DNA of 47,384 nucleotides, taken from contig RFFS01000128.1 of the NCBI GenBank assembly GCA_003696775.1, forward strand, positions 1-47,384. The letters run 5' to 3'. The translations under genes were made by a program, and so were the position numbers. Position 1 is the first letter of the stretch. Every line of letters starts with the position of its first letter. The notes beneath the pieces were generated by a model. It was given only the letters and a program-made list of their open reading frames with translations. It did no database searches and was not told where the DNA came from. This document shows positions 26,715-34,427 of the stretch, piece by piece. Source of the stretch: Calditrichota bacterium (lineage in GTDB: Bacteria; Calditrichota; Calditrichia; Calditrichales; J004).

Positions 26715-28190
26715 ATGGCTCGTCCGGAACAGGAAATATTCAACGCTTTGCGCGCCGTGCCCGGCTTATCAGACCTCAATGATGATGAAATACGGCATAT
26801 TGCGTCCATTTGTCACGTGGTAAAGTATAAAGCACGGGAAACTGTTTTAAAAGAAGGCGAGCCCGGTGATACGGCCTATGTGGTTCTAAACGGTGTATTT
26901 TGCCAGATGCGCTTCGGTCATACTCTCAAACAGTATCATGCTTCCGAGATGTTCGGTGAAGCCGCGCTACTTGATGAACATACCCATACCGCCACCATTG
27001 TTGCCTGGTCCGATGGCGCACTGCTACAACTAAAACGCGCGCAATTGGAAGACGACGCGTTTGTTCCCGCCGATTTACGGGCGCGCATATATAAAATATT
27101 CGCGCATCGGATGAGTCAATATCTGAACCAGGGTGAGGCGCTTTACAACGAAATGGACGTGCTGCTGATCCAGGATGGTGGCTGCGCGCCGGGCTACAAC
27201 TCGGTAACCGCGTTTTTATCGGAATATCTGGAAAAACAGGGCCATCGGGTATTTATTGCCGCCGCCGGATTTCGTTCTCTTGTATCCAACCGTAACGAGG
27301 ATTACCGTTGTCTGATATACGACAGCACCGTTTTTCGTCAACTGGATACCATACGCGGTGTAATTTTTTCGCCTCCCCTTCGGGATGAACGCGGCGCCAA
27401 CTTTCGCAGCGAACGTTTTCCCGATTTCAAAAAAAGCGCCTTACAAAAACAAGCGGCGGAAAATATTCTCAAACGTCATGTAAAAATTGTAGTGGGCATA
27501 GGCGGCAACGGCACCTTTAAGGGCACACGAGCCCTGGCTGCGTATCTGCCGGAAAGCGTCAAAGTCTATTTTATACCGGTAACCATTGACAGCGATGTAT
27601 ATGGCACCAGTTGCATTGGGGAATTTACCGGCGTGGAAGCCGGCGCCGATAAAATCCATTGTTACATGGCCGATTCCCGCACCCATCAACGCTGCTATAT
27701 CATCGAGATGATGGGGGCCCGGGGTGGATTCCATGCCCTGCATTCCTGTCTGGGAGCGGGCGCTCATCTGGCCGTTTTACCCGGATCCACTTACGATCTG
27801 ACCAAAATTGCCGCGGCCGTTAATGCCCGGCGCAACACGGTAATTGTTGTAGCCGAGGGCTATAAAAGGGATATCCGTAAGGCAACGGGTTATCCTGGTA
27901 ACGCGGCTGAATTTTTCCGGGATGAGTTGCGGACACACGGGCTGGATACAAAGCAAAAAGTAGTGTGCGAACCATTCTCGCGTGATATTCGCGGAGCAGC
28001 GCCCAACAACATGGATATCACGCTGGCGCAACGCATGGCCCGGCGCCTGGTTGAAATGATAAACAGCGGTGAAAATCGCGGCATGCCTGCCGTTCAGGCC
28101 GGCAGGGAGACATCCATTCCTTTTGACCGGATTCGCACCGACAATTCCGTGGAATGCCGGCTGGCGGAATTAGCCAACCGGCTCTATTAA
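26715..28190 (+). CDS. Fusion of a cyclic-nucleotide-binding (CRP-like) domain to a 6-phosphofructokinase-family domain
   Basis: The ATG at 26715 is set by GAGGAGGT just upstream; earlier in-frame codons run into trmH. The protein has 491 residues. Residues about 8-140 form a cNMP-binding fold: VVKYKARETVLKEGEPGDTAY, then the phosphate-binding cassette FGEAALLDEHTHTAT, in which the Arg that normally contacts the cyclic phosphate is His91. Residues about 146-485 are a full PFK fold: GGCAPGYN (155-162), SERFPDF with Arg234 (E. coli Arg72), GGNGT (263-267), TIDSD (290-294) with catalytic Asp292 (E. coli Asp127), HQR with Arg326 (Arg162), MGARGG, AEG (380-382) and RGAAP with Arg426 (Arg243). The Mg-binding Asp103 equivalent is Asn265 and the MGR Arg is Ala335. 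Gly266 favours ATP over PPi use. It could be an allosteric kinase or a sugar-phosphate sensor. Confidence 0.9.
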   Translation: MARPEQEIFNALRAVPGLSDLNDDEIRHIASICHVVKYKARETVLKEGEPGDTAYVVLNGVFCQMRFGHTLKQYHASEMFGEAALLDEHTHTATIVAWSDGALLQLKRAQLEDDAFVPADLRARIYKIFAHRMSQYLNQGEALYNEMDVLLIQDGGCAPGYNSVTAFLSEYLEKQGHRVFIAAAGFRSLVSNRNEDYRCLIYDSTVFRQLDTIRGVIFSPPLRDERGANFRSERFPDFKKSALQKQAAENILKRHVKIVVGIGGNGTFKGTRALAAYLPESVKVYFIPVTIDSDVYGTSCIGEFTGVEAGADKIHCYMADSRTHQRCYIIEMMGARGGFHALHSCLGAGAHLAVLPGSTYDLTKIAAAVNARRNTVIVVAEGYKRDIRKATGYPGNAAEFFRDELRTHGLDTKQKVVCEPFSRDIRGAAPNNMDITLAQRMARRLVEMINSGENRGMPAVQAGRETSIPFDRIRTDNSVECRLAELANRLY

Positions 28191-28195
28191 CAATC

Positions 28196-28213
28196 TTACA
28201 TTGAACAATGTAA
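28196..28213. promoter_or_regulatory. Operator-like inverted repeat downstream of the cNMP-PFK gene
   Basis: TTACATTG-AA-CAATGTAA: two perfect 8-base arms around AA, starting 6 bp after the PFK-fusion stop and 141 bp ahead of the aminotransferase start. There is no T-run, so it is not a classical terminator. Its position suits a regulator site for the downstream gene, or mRNA 3'-end protection. Confidence 0.35.
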
Positions 28214-28354
28214 ACACATATCACTCATTTGGCTTATTTTATTAGAGCAATCGGACTGGCTGCCCTATTTTTTTTACATCCGGGCTTAATTTTTCGTTTT
28301 TTTTAACGGATATAATTTTAAATTTAACGCTTTCAAACAAAAAAGGAATGGAAC

Positions 28355-29653
28355 ATGCGCGAACGGGACCAATATGCACCGGCGGTTCACATCAATCTCA
28401 ATGTGCGCGGCAAGCAGCAATCCGCCACTCTGGAAATAAACGAACGGGCGCGTAAGCTCAGGAACGAAGGTCGAACGGTATATAATTTTGGGTTGGGACA
28501 GTCGCCTTTTCCGGTAGCTTCTCCGGTGGTGGAAGAGCTGAAACGTCATGCCCATGAAAAGGACTATCTGCCCGTGCGCGGTCTTCCGGCCTTGCAGGAT
28601 GCGGTGGCCCGGTTCCATAACCGAAAGGAAGGCACCCAATACTCAGCGGAAGATATTATGATCGGTCCCGGTTCCAAGGAATTGATGTTCATATTGCAAC
28701 TGGCTTATTACGGTGATTTACTTATCCCCACCCCGTCGTGGGTATCTTATTCCCCTCAGGCATCGATCATCGGTCGCAATATACACTGGCTGCCCACGCA
28801 TGGTTATCACAACTGGCACCTTATGCCGGAAACCCTGGAAGATTTCTGCAAAAAAGACCCGGAACATCCCCGTTTGCTTATTTTGAACTATCCGGCCAAT
28901 CCCACAGGAAAAACCTATGTTTTGGATGAATTAAAAAAACTGGCACAGATCGCCCGGAAATACCGTATCATCCTGCTTTCCGATGAAATTTACGGTGAGC
29001 TAAACTACAATGGTAAGCATGTATCCATTGCCCGTTTTTATCCGGAAGGCACCATAATCAGCAGTGGCCTGAGCAAATGGTGTGGCGCCGGCGGTTGGCG
29101 GCTGGGTACGTTTGCTTTTCCCAGGGGCTTACGCTGGCTTCGAGACGCCATGGCCGTTATCGCCAGTGAAACCTACACATCCACTTCCGCGCCGATACAG
29201 TTTGCCGCCATACGGGCTTTCGACGGTGGTCCGGAAATAGAGAATTATTTACAACATTCCCGAAAAGTCCTGCGCACACTGGCCCGGCAAATCCATGAAC
29301 GTTTGCAGTCCAACGGTGCAATAGTAACCGAACCAAAAGGCGCGTTTTATATTTTTCCCGATTTTTCGCCTTTTCGGGAATCGCTCAACCGTCGTGGTAT
29401 TTCCACAAGCAAGGAGTTATGTCGCCGGCTGCTGGATGAAACCGGTGTGGCCGCCCTGCCCGGTTCGGCATTCGGCCGCCCGCCGGAAGAGCTGACGGTA
29501 CGCATGGCGTTTGTCGATTTTGACGGCGAGGCCGCGCTCCGGGACAGCGCAGAGCAGAACAACGGACGCGGTCATAACAGAGTGTTTGTCCAAAAGCATT
29601 TCGGACACATCCTGAAAGGCATCGACACAATGAATGAATGGTTACTCGGATAA
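28355..29653 (+). CDS. Class I/II pyridoxal-phosphate aminotransferase (aspartate aminotransferase-like)
   Basis: The 432-residue fold-type I PLP enzyme has NYPANPTG (Asn182), SDEIYGEL (Asp210, Tyr213), Schiff-base Lys241 in SGLSKWCGAGGWRLG, and a C-terminal Arg in VRMAF for the substrate carboxylate. GGAATGG lies ahead of the start at 28355. The N-terminal 35 residues and the C-terminal tail after VDFDG are somewhat longer than in the usual 390-400-residue enzymes. Amino donor and acceptor cannot be assigned: aspartate, aromatic or alanine specificity are all possible. Preceding intergenic DNA is AT-rich with T-runs, so it may have its own promoter. Confidence 0.9.
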   Translation: MRERDQYAPAVHINLNVRGKQQSATLEINERARKLRNEGRTVYNFGLGQSPFPVASPVVEELKRHAHEKDYLPVRGLPALQDAVARFHNRKEGTQYSAEDIMIGPGSKELMFILQLAYYGDLLIPTPSWVSYSPQASIIGRNIHWLPTHGYHNWHLMPETLEDFCKKDPEHPRLLILNYPANPTGKTYVLDELKKLAQIARKYRIILLSDEIYGELNYNGKHVSIARFYPEGTIISSGLSKWCGAGGWRLGTFAFPRGLRWLRDAMAVIASETYTSTSAPIQFAAIRAFDGGPEIENYLQHSRKVLRTLARQIHERLQSNGAIVTEPKGAFYIFPDFSPFRESLNRRGISTSKELCRRLLDETGVAALPGSAFGRPPEELTVRMAFVDFDGEAALRDSAEQNNGRGHNRVFVQKHFGHILKGIDTMNEWLLG

Positions 29654-29663
29654 ATTCAACCGG

Positions 29664-29697
29664 AAAGAGGCCCTGCTTAACAATGTAGGACCTCTTT
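29664..29697 (+). terminator. Hairpin after the aminotransferase gene, probable terminator
   Basis: AAAGAGG-C-CCT pairs with AGG-A-CCTCTTT around a 12-base loop, 10 bp after the stop codon. The 3' arm ends in TTT, but the following run is short (ATAAAA), so efficiency is uncertain. Confidence 0.5.
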
Positions 29698-29756
29698 ATA
29701 AAATTCTGCCAAATTTAATAATCAATCCGGCAAGACTAAACATGTTCGGGATAAGA

Positions 29757-29999
29757 CTACCGGTCGTTATTTTCATCAAAACCGGCAGCAAAAAAAGAAC
29801 CATTGAACCCGTTTAAAATCTCCCGCGCCCTTTCCACCTGATCTTCGATAACTTTCAGCCGGGCGGGCTGCACCATCGGTTCCATAGCGTTAAAATGTTC
29901 CCCGGTAAAACGGTAAACAATCCCTTCCCCGTCCAAAAGGGATTTAATTAGAGCGATATCACCGGGATTGTACGTGTTCAAAATCTCAACAAATTTCAT
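29757..29999 (-). CDS. DUF2007-family small protein (putative signal-transducing)
   Basis: The start is placed at the ATG at 29999 (MKFVEILNTYNPGDIALIKSLL), supported by GGCAGGA upstream; the frame is open a few codons further but lacks family sequence. The 80-residue product matches DUF2007: a beta-alpha-beta fold with the conserved opening and a hydrophobic helix VERAREILNGF, resembling a small regulatory-ACT or PII-like domain. No function is established. It lies on the minus strand 62 bp downstream of the DUF6249 gene and could be co-transcribed. Confidence 0.75.
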   Translation of the reverse strand: MKFVEILNTYNPGDIALIKSLLDGEGIVYRFTGEHFNAMEPMVQPARLKVIEDQVERAREILNGFNGSFFAAGFDENNDR

Positions 30000-30061
30000 A
30001 GATATCCTGCCTGCTTTCATCAAAAGCACGGCAAGTTAGTCTTGTTGAACTTATCAAACAA

Positions 30062-30418
30062 TTATTCCCCTGCGGATTCTTCTTTTCGTTCCACAAAATA
30101 ATACAACAACAACAGGCCCACTCCGGGTAACAAAAACGAAAGGCCTACCGTAAAACTATCTTCAAACGCCGGGCCCAATAAATTCCCGATGAGTAACGCC
30201 AAACCGACGCCAATGGCCACCACACTTATTTTAACACTCACCGGTACAAGCGTGCCCCCTCGTCGATTAACCAGATAATCCAATTGGGTTTGGGAAAGAT
30301 TTTCCTTCCCGATGACCGCCATGCGTTCCTTATAGCGAAAGCGAATCATATAATAGATAACGGTTGCCACCGATATAAAAAAGAAAATTCCCACAAAATG
30401 TTCGCCATCAATCTGCAT
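30062..30418 (-). CDS. DUF6249-like inner-membrane protein
   Basis: The 118-residue protein has three hydrophobic segments (about 8-24, 58-80, 88-108) and the conserved cytoplasmic stretch IRFRYKERMAVIGK between the first two, which recalls DUF6249 proteins. The start at 30418 has AGGAGAATG upstream. Function is unknown. It is divergent from an ECF sigma factor gene, an arrangement seen repeatedly for this family by my recollection, so it may belong to the same stress response. Confidence 0.6.
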   Translation of the reverse strand: MQIDGEHFVGIFFFISVATVIYYMIRFRYKERMAVIGKENLSQTQLDYLVNRRGGTLVPVSVKISVVAIGVGLALLIGNLLGPAFEDSFTVGLSFLLPGVGLLLLYYFVERKEESAGE

Positions 30419-30500
30419 AACATTCTCCTTTTCATGATTGTTTGTCTGTTATGACACAAAAAAAATCATCCGGGTTTCACTTAAAATGATTTTTTTTAAT

Positions 30501-30527
30501 GAAACCTTTCAGCTCGAAGTAGTGTCC
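30501..30527 (+). promoter_or_regulatory. Possible ECF-type promoter ahead of the sigma factor gene
   Basis: GAAAC (30501-30505) and GTCC (30524-30527) are 18 bp apart, close to the GGAAC/GTC pattern of extracytoplasmic sigma promoters. Transcription would then start within a few bases of the proposed start codon, giving a nearly leaderless mRNA, which fits the absence of a ribosome site there. This is suggestive only. Confidence 0.25.
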
Positions 30528-30536
30528 TATAGTAAC

Positions 30537-31085
30537 ATGGAAATGCACCCGGAAACCATTCGCCTAATAAAAAAACGCCATCCGGCGGCCATACGTGAAT
30601 TGGTAGATACATATAAGGATTATATTTATACCCTGGCTTTACGCATGGCCAAAAACAACATGCTTGCGGAGGAAATTACCCAGGATGTGTTTATCAAGGT
30701 GATCCGTCATATCGATACTTTTCAAGCCGGAGCGCGTTTTACCACCTGGCTTTACACCATAACATTCCGTACGGCACTCAACACCCTGCGCGGCTGCCCG
30801 CGTCATGAGCCGCTTACAGCGGAGGAAGAGCCCGTCACAACCTCCAGCGTTACCGATAGCCTGCAAAAGGAGGATCAAAGGCGCCTGCTTAAGGAGGCCA
30901 TGGAACATATACCCTGTAAACAGGCCGCGTGTCTCACCATGTTTTATATACAACAGTTAAGCCTGAAAGAAATCCATACGATAACCGGTTGGCCGGTCAG
31001 CGCCATTAAAACCCATCTTTTCCGCGGTCGAAAAGCATTACAAAAGCTTTTAAATCGCCAATTCAGTCCCGGAGAAATTACATGA
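30537..31085 (+). CDS. ECF-family RNA polymerase sigma factor
   Basis: The 182-residue protein from ATG 30537 (30543 is equally possible; the frame is open upstream but lacks family sequence) has sigma region 2 (about 20-90) with MLAEEITQDVFIKVIRHIDTFQ and FTTWLYTITFRTALNTLR, and region 4 (about 120-175) with HIPCKQAACLTMFYIQQLSLKEIHTITGWPVSAIKTHLFRGRKALQKLL. No ribosome site is obvious at either start. The stop overlaps the anti-sigma ATG (ATGA), so the pair is translationally coupled. It controls an envelope or stress regulon that cannot be named here. Confidence 0.92.
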   Translation: MEMHPETIRLIKKRHPAAIRELVDTYKDYIYTLALRMAKNNMLAEEITQDVFIKVIRHIDTFQAGARFTTWLYTITFRTALNTLRGCPRHEPLTAEEEPVTTSSVTDSLQKEDQRRLLKEAMEHIPCKQAACLTMFYIQQLSLKEIHTITGWPVSAIKTHLFRGRKALQKLLNRQFSPGEIT

Positions 31086-31546
31086 ACCCACATTTAACCG
31101 AAGAAGAAATTTACGCCAGCCTGACAGGCTTTTCATCTCTTGACAAAGAGCAACGGAAACACCTGGAAGCATGTCCCGCGTGCCGACAAAAATGGGAGGC
31201 GTGGCGGGAAACGGAATCCCTGCTCCATACAATGGCAACCGAAACCGCACCCGGACACATGACGGAATATATCATGCAAAAAACAGCACAGCCAGTCGGG
31301 GAAGATATTTCCTTTTGGGTCATGCCGGCCTGGCTGACAACGTCGGTTACATTTATCTATTTTGTAATGCATTATCTGCCGTTTTCCTGGCACCACACTT
31401 TACAAACTCTGATGCCCGATATCCATTTCCCAACCATTCCCCCCTATCTGTATTGGGCCGGCCTGGTCTTTTTATGGTATGGCGTGATCGAATTGTACCG
31501 TTACAAAAAAACATCGTTCCACGGCAAACAGGCCCTTGGGCAATAA
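31082..31546 (+). CDS. Zinc-finger (ZAS/zf-HC2) anti-sigma factor
   Basis: The 154-residue protein has an N-terminal anti-sigma domain with the HxxxCxxC zinc motif (HLEACPACR, about 29-36). The central part is amphipathic, and one or two hydrophobic segments (about 80-100 and 118-138) anchor it in the inner membrane. It should hold the upstream ECF sigma factor inactive until a signal is sensed. The ATG overlaps the sigma stop codon by 4 bases. Confidence 0.88.
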   Translation: MNPHLTEEEIYASLTGFSSLDKEQRKHLEACPACRQKWEAWRETESLLHTMATETAPGHMTEYIMQKTAQPVGEDISFWVMPAWLTTSVTFIYFVMHYLPFSWHHTLQTLMPDIHFPTIPPYLYWAGLVFLWYGVIELYRYKKTSFHGKQALGQ

Positions 31547-31634
31547 ATTCTGAAAAAAGTGTTCAATTCATTATATTTTCAATTCGTTTTTCACGGTATC
31601 GTGTCGATAAAAAAAGAAAAACAGCAGACGGTTT

Positions 31635-32603
31635 ATGAAAAAACGATTGAAAACCGCGTTGGTATTGGGCGGTGGCGGCGCCCGGGGCCTGGCCCACATA
31701 GGCGTTATAAAAGTTTTGCAAAAACATGGCATCCCCATTGATATCGTTACCGGGACAAGCATGGGCGGTATCATCGGCGCGTTGTATGCGTACAAACAAG
31801 ACAGCGCCTGGCTGGAAAAACAAGTACGGCATTTTCTTTCCAGTGAAGCCTTTGAAAAAACCGGCAGTCGTTATTTAAGCAAAATCAGCACATCGGAACC
31901 GGAAGACCTGCTCAGGCAATTGAGCCATGAAATTAAAAAGCGGCTGGTTATTAATCTCGCCGCGCACCGCGTGAGTCTGTTGAAAGGCGAACGCCTGCAA
32001 CTGACCATAGACACACTTATCCCCAATATCGAAATTTCCGAACTGCAAATTCCTTTTGCCTGTTGCGCGGCAGACCTTTATTCCGGACAATGCGTTACTT
32101 TCAGCAAAGGTCATTTACGCAAAGCCTTGCGGGCCAGCGCTTCCATACCCGGTTTCATTCCCCCGCTCGAAACCAACGGCCATCTTTTTATTGACGGCTC
32201 CGTCTGTGAGAATTTTCCCGTTCAGGCCGCGTTGGATATGGGTGCCGAATTCATCATCGGTGTCAATGTTTCCCAAAATATGGAACGCAGCAACGATTAT
32301 GACAACGTAATAGATATCATCATCCGCGCCAACCAGATATCCACTCATAAACTGGATCTTCTGTTGATGGAAAAAATGGATTGCATAATCCGGCCACGCA
32401 CCGGACATATTCATTGGAGTAATTTCGAAGCATTTGATACATTAATCACCATTGGGGCCCGCGCGGCGGAAGAAAGCATGCCGGAAATCAAACGTTGTTT
32501 CACGGAACAGCATACGCTGCGTAAACGTTGGTACCGTAAAATCATCCAATGGATGGCAAACAGCGCCCTGCGCGAAAAAGCCCTTAAACGTAACGATCTC
32601 TGA
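31635..32603 (+). CDS. Patatin-like phospholipase (RssA/YchK type), cytoplasmic
   Basis: The 322-residue protein has no signal peptide. It has the oxyanion loop GGGGARGLAHIGV (12-24), nucleophile Ser42 in GTSMGG and the catalytic dyad Asp187 in DGSVCENFPV, where Ser replaces the more usual Gly/Ala after Asp-Gly. This is the small cytoplasmic branch of bacterial patatins, acyl hydrolases with Ser-Asp dyads. It precedes the first EutN/CcmL-type gene by 27 bp and all are on the same strand, so a shared transcript is likely. It is a separate family branch from the large patatin at 40278. Confidence 0.92.
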   Translation: MKKRLKTALVLGGGGARGLAHIGVIKVLQKHGIPIDIVTGTSMGGIIGALYAYKQDSAWLEKQVRHFLSSEAFEKTGSRYLSKISTSEPEDLLRQLSHEIKKRLVINLAAHRVSLLKGERLQLTIDTLIPNIEISELQIPFACCAADLYSGQCVTFSKGHLRKALRASASIPGFIPPLETNGHLFIDGSVCENFPVQAALDMGAEFIIGVNVSQNMERSNDYDNVIDIIIRANQISTHKLDLLLMEKMDCIIRPRTGHIHWSNFEAFDTLITIGARAAEESMPEIKRCFTEQHTLRKRWYRKIIQWMANSALREKALKRNDL

Positions 32604-32630
32604 CCGCGAACATCAAAAAAAAGGCACAAT

Positions 32631-32900
32631 ATGACATTAGGTAAAGTAATCGGCACCGTATGGGCCACCCGAAAGGATGAAAAGCTAAACGGGCTGAAGC
32701 TGTTGCTGGTACGTCCGGTGGAACTGGACTATACTCTTAAATCCGGCTACGTGGTCGCGGCCGATACGGTTGGCGCCGGTGTGGGTGAAATTGTTATGAT
32801 CACCAGCGGTAGTTCCGCCCGGCAATCACATATGACCGAAGGCAAGCCGGTGGACGCAGTGGTTTCCGCCATCATCGACAAGCTGGATGTGAGTTCCTGA
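32631..32900 (+). CDS. EutN/CcmL-type (BMC-P) microcompartment vertex protein, copy 1
   Basis: The 89-residue protein shows the whole pentamer-forming BMC-P fold: LGKVIGTVWATRKDEKLNGLKLLLVRPV, AADTVGAGVGEIVMITSGSSARQ and a final VSAIIDKLDV strand. The GAGxGE and GSSAR elements are the family signature. In known systems such pentamers cap the vertices of protein-shelled microcompartments. No hexameric shell (BMC-H/T) gene or cargo enzyme cluster lies within this window. Its stop and the next ATG share a base (TGATG), so the two copies are coupled. Confidence 0.92.
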   Translation: MTLGKVIGTVWATRKDEKLNGLKLLLVRPVELDYTLKSGYVVAADTVGAGVGEIVMITSGSSARQSHMTEGKPVDAVVSAIIDKLDVSS

Positions 32901-33181
32901 TGCATCTGGCGAAAGTCATCGGCACCATTTGGGCTACCCGTAAGGACAGCCAGTTGGAGGGCCTGAAGTTGCAACTCATTCAACCGGTCAACATAAAGGG
33001 ACAGGCCCTGGGTTCGCCCCTCATAGCGGCGGACAGCGTTGGCGCCGGGCAGGGTGAAACAGTTTTTTACGTAACCGCCTATGAAGCGGTGATACCGTTG
33101 GAAAAGCAACCTGCGTTGAGCGACGCAACCATTGTCGGCATCGTGGATAAAATCGAATTGGCACATGAGTCTGATCAATAA
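32900..33181 (+). CDS. EutN/CcmL-type (BMC-P) microcompartment vertex protein, copy 2
   Basis: The 93-residue protein is clearly a tandem duplicate of the preceding one (LAKVIGTIWATRKDSQLEGLKLQLIQPV against LGKVIGTVWATRKDEKLNGLKLLLVRPV). It keeps AADSVGAGQGE but replaces the GSSAR signature with a YEAVIPL segment and has a longer middle loop. This suggests the two have diverged to play different positions, for example a hetero-oligomer or the two faces of a stack. The downstream coiled-coil gene starts inside its last codons (17-bp overlap). Confidence 0.9.
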   Translation: MHLAKVIGTIWATRKDSQLEGLKLQLIQPVNIKGQALGSPLIAADSVGAGQGETVFYVTAYEAVIPLEKQPALSDATIVGIVDKIELAHESDQ

Positions 33182-33467
33182 AACCCGAAAAAACCTGTTA
33201 AGCGGACTGCGCAAAACATCCGCTGCCGCCAGTGAATACGCCCGGATCGGTCGTTTAAAGATCGATCTGTTGGCCGTAAAAAAAGAATTGGAGGAAAAGC
33301 TTCTGGAACTGGGCGGCCGGGTTTATCAACTGGCGTTAAAAGAGCCAGACGGCGATATCCGGCAAAATCCGCGTATCGAGCATATTATTACGGAAATAAA
33401 AAAACTGGATGATGAGTTACGTATTATCGAAACCGAATTGAAGAAAAACAGTACAATGAGAAGCTGA
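33165..33467 (+). CDS. Small coiled-coil protein coupled to the BMC-P pair
   Basis: The start at ATG 33165 (MSLINKTRKNLL) is chosen because it begins the helical sequence; it overlaps the upstream gene by 17 bp. The 100-residue product is almost wholly helical: a first amphipathic segment (about 1-25), then RIGRLKIDLLAVKKELEEKLLELGGRVYQLAL, and a second heptad stretch from about 66 to 94 (IITEIKKLDDELRIIETELKK). No family is recognised. It has no signal or membrane helix. Overlap with the vertex proteins makes it a likely physical partner or scaffold, by inference. Confidence 0.75.
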   Translation: MSLINKTRKNLLSGLRKTSAAASEYARIGRLKIDLLAVKKELEEKLLELGGRVYQLALKEPDGDIRQNPRIEHIITEIKKLDDELRIIETELKKNSTMRS

Positions 33468-33553
33468 TCGTCTGTAAAAATAATTGCTTTTTTGCCAAAA
33501 TTACCTTAATGATATAGGCTCAAATTTTTAACAAACAAACCCGGAGAATATTT

Positions 33554-34399
33554 GTGAGCGATTTTTTCATCAGTAAAAATCAATCATTGGAGAATTATCT
33601 CAGAGAAATCGGTGAAGTCAAACTTTTGACACCCGACCAGGAAATCGAATTGGCCAAGCGTATCAAACAAAACGATCAACGGGCGCTGAAACAACTGGTA
33701 AGCGCCAACCTGCGTTTTGTGGTGAGTGTGGCCAAATCCTATCAAAATTACGGATTATCCCTCGAAGACCTGATCAACGAAGGCAACCTGGGGCTGATGA
33801 AAGCCGCTTACCGTTTTGACGAAACACGTGGTTTCAAATTCATCTCCTACGCCGTATGGTGGATTAAACAATCCATTTTGCAGGCCATTGCCGAACAATC
33901 CCGTCTGGTGCGTCTGCCCCTGAACCGCGTGGGTACCCTGACCAAAATAGGTAAGGTGTATAGCATGCTGGAACAGGAATACGAGCGCGAGCCCACCGCC
34001 GAGGAGATCGCCAAGGTTCTCGAAGTGGACAGCGGCGATATCACCGACACCATTAAAATGGCCACCCGCTCCGTATCCATGGACTCTCCGCTACAAAAAA
34101 ACAGCGACAGCCGTCTGATCGACATCCTGCAAAACCAGCAGGATCCCGAGCCGGATTCCGACGTGATGGGTGAATCATTAAAGGAAGAAGTCAATTACAT
34201 TTTATCCACTCTCAGCGCGCGTGAAGCCAAAATTCTCAAACTCTATTTCGGCCTGGATGGTGAAAAACCGCACACCCTGGAAGAAATCGGCGTAAAATTC
34301 AAACTTACCCGTGAACGTGTGCGTCAAATCAAGGAAAAAGCGCTGCGACGCCTGCGCCACAGCTCCCGTAGCAAGGTTTTACGCTATTATTTGGGATAA
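33554..34399 (+). CDS. rpoD: Primary RNA polymerase sigma factor (RpoD/SigA family, short form)
   Basis: It starts with GTG at 33554 behind CCGGAGAA. The 281-residue protein lacks region 1.1, as in Bacteroidota primary sigma factors. Region 1.2 is [27 protein letters not shown]; region 2 is [61 protein letters not shown], the canonical core- and -10-binding block; region 3 is about 118-180; region 4 ends with [28 protein letters not shown], the -35 recognition helix. The symbol is by similarity to the housekeeping form; a close group 2 paralogue is the only alternative. Confidence 0.95.
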   Translation: MSDFFISKNQSLENYLREIGEVKLLTPDQEIELAKRIKQNDQRALKQLVSANLRFVVSVAKSYQNYGLSLEDLINEGNLGLMKAAYRFDETRGFKFISYAVWWIKQSILQAIAEQSRLVRLPLNRVGTLTKIGKVYSMLEQEYEREPTAEEIAKVLEVDSGDITDTIKMATRSVSMDSPLQKNSDSRLIDILQNQQDPEPDSDVMGESLKEEVNYILSTLSAREAKILKLYFGLDGEKPHTLEEIGVKFKLTRERVRQIKEKALRRLRHSSRSKVLRYYLG

Positions 34400-34427
34400 A
34401 TTCAATAAAAATAATTCCGAAGCCTTC

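Noticed and set aside
29757-30418. Toxin-antitoxin pair formed by the two small genes next to the sigma factor
   Set aside because: One matches DUF2007 and the other is a multi-helix membrane protein of DUF6249 type; spacing is 62 bp and neither has toxin or antitoxin motifs.
32631-33181. A full bacterial microcompartment locus
   Set aside because: Only vertex (BMC-P) proteins are present. No hexamer, aldehyde/alcohol dehydrogenase cargo cluster or encapsulation signal lies next to them; the aldehyde dehydrogenase at 45819 is 12 kb away and has a standard N-terminus.
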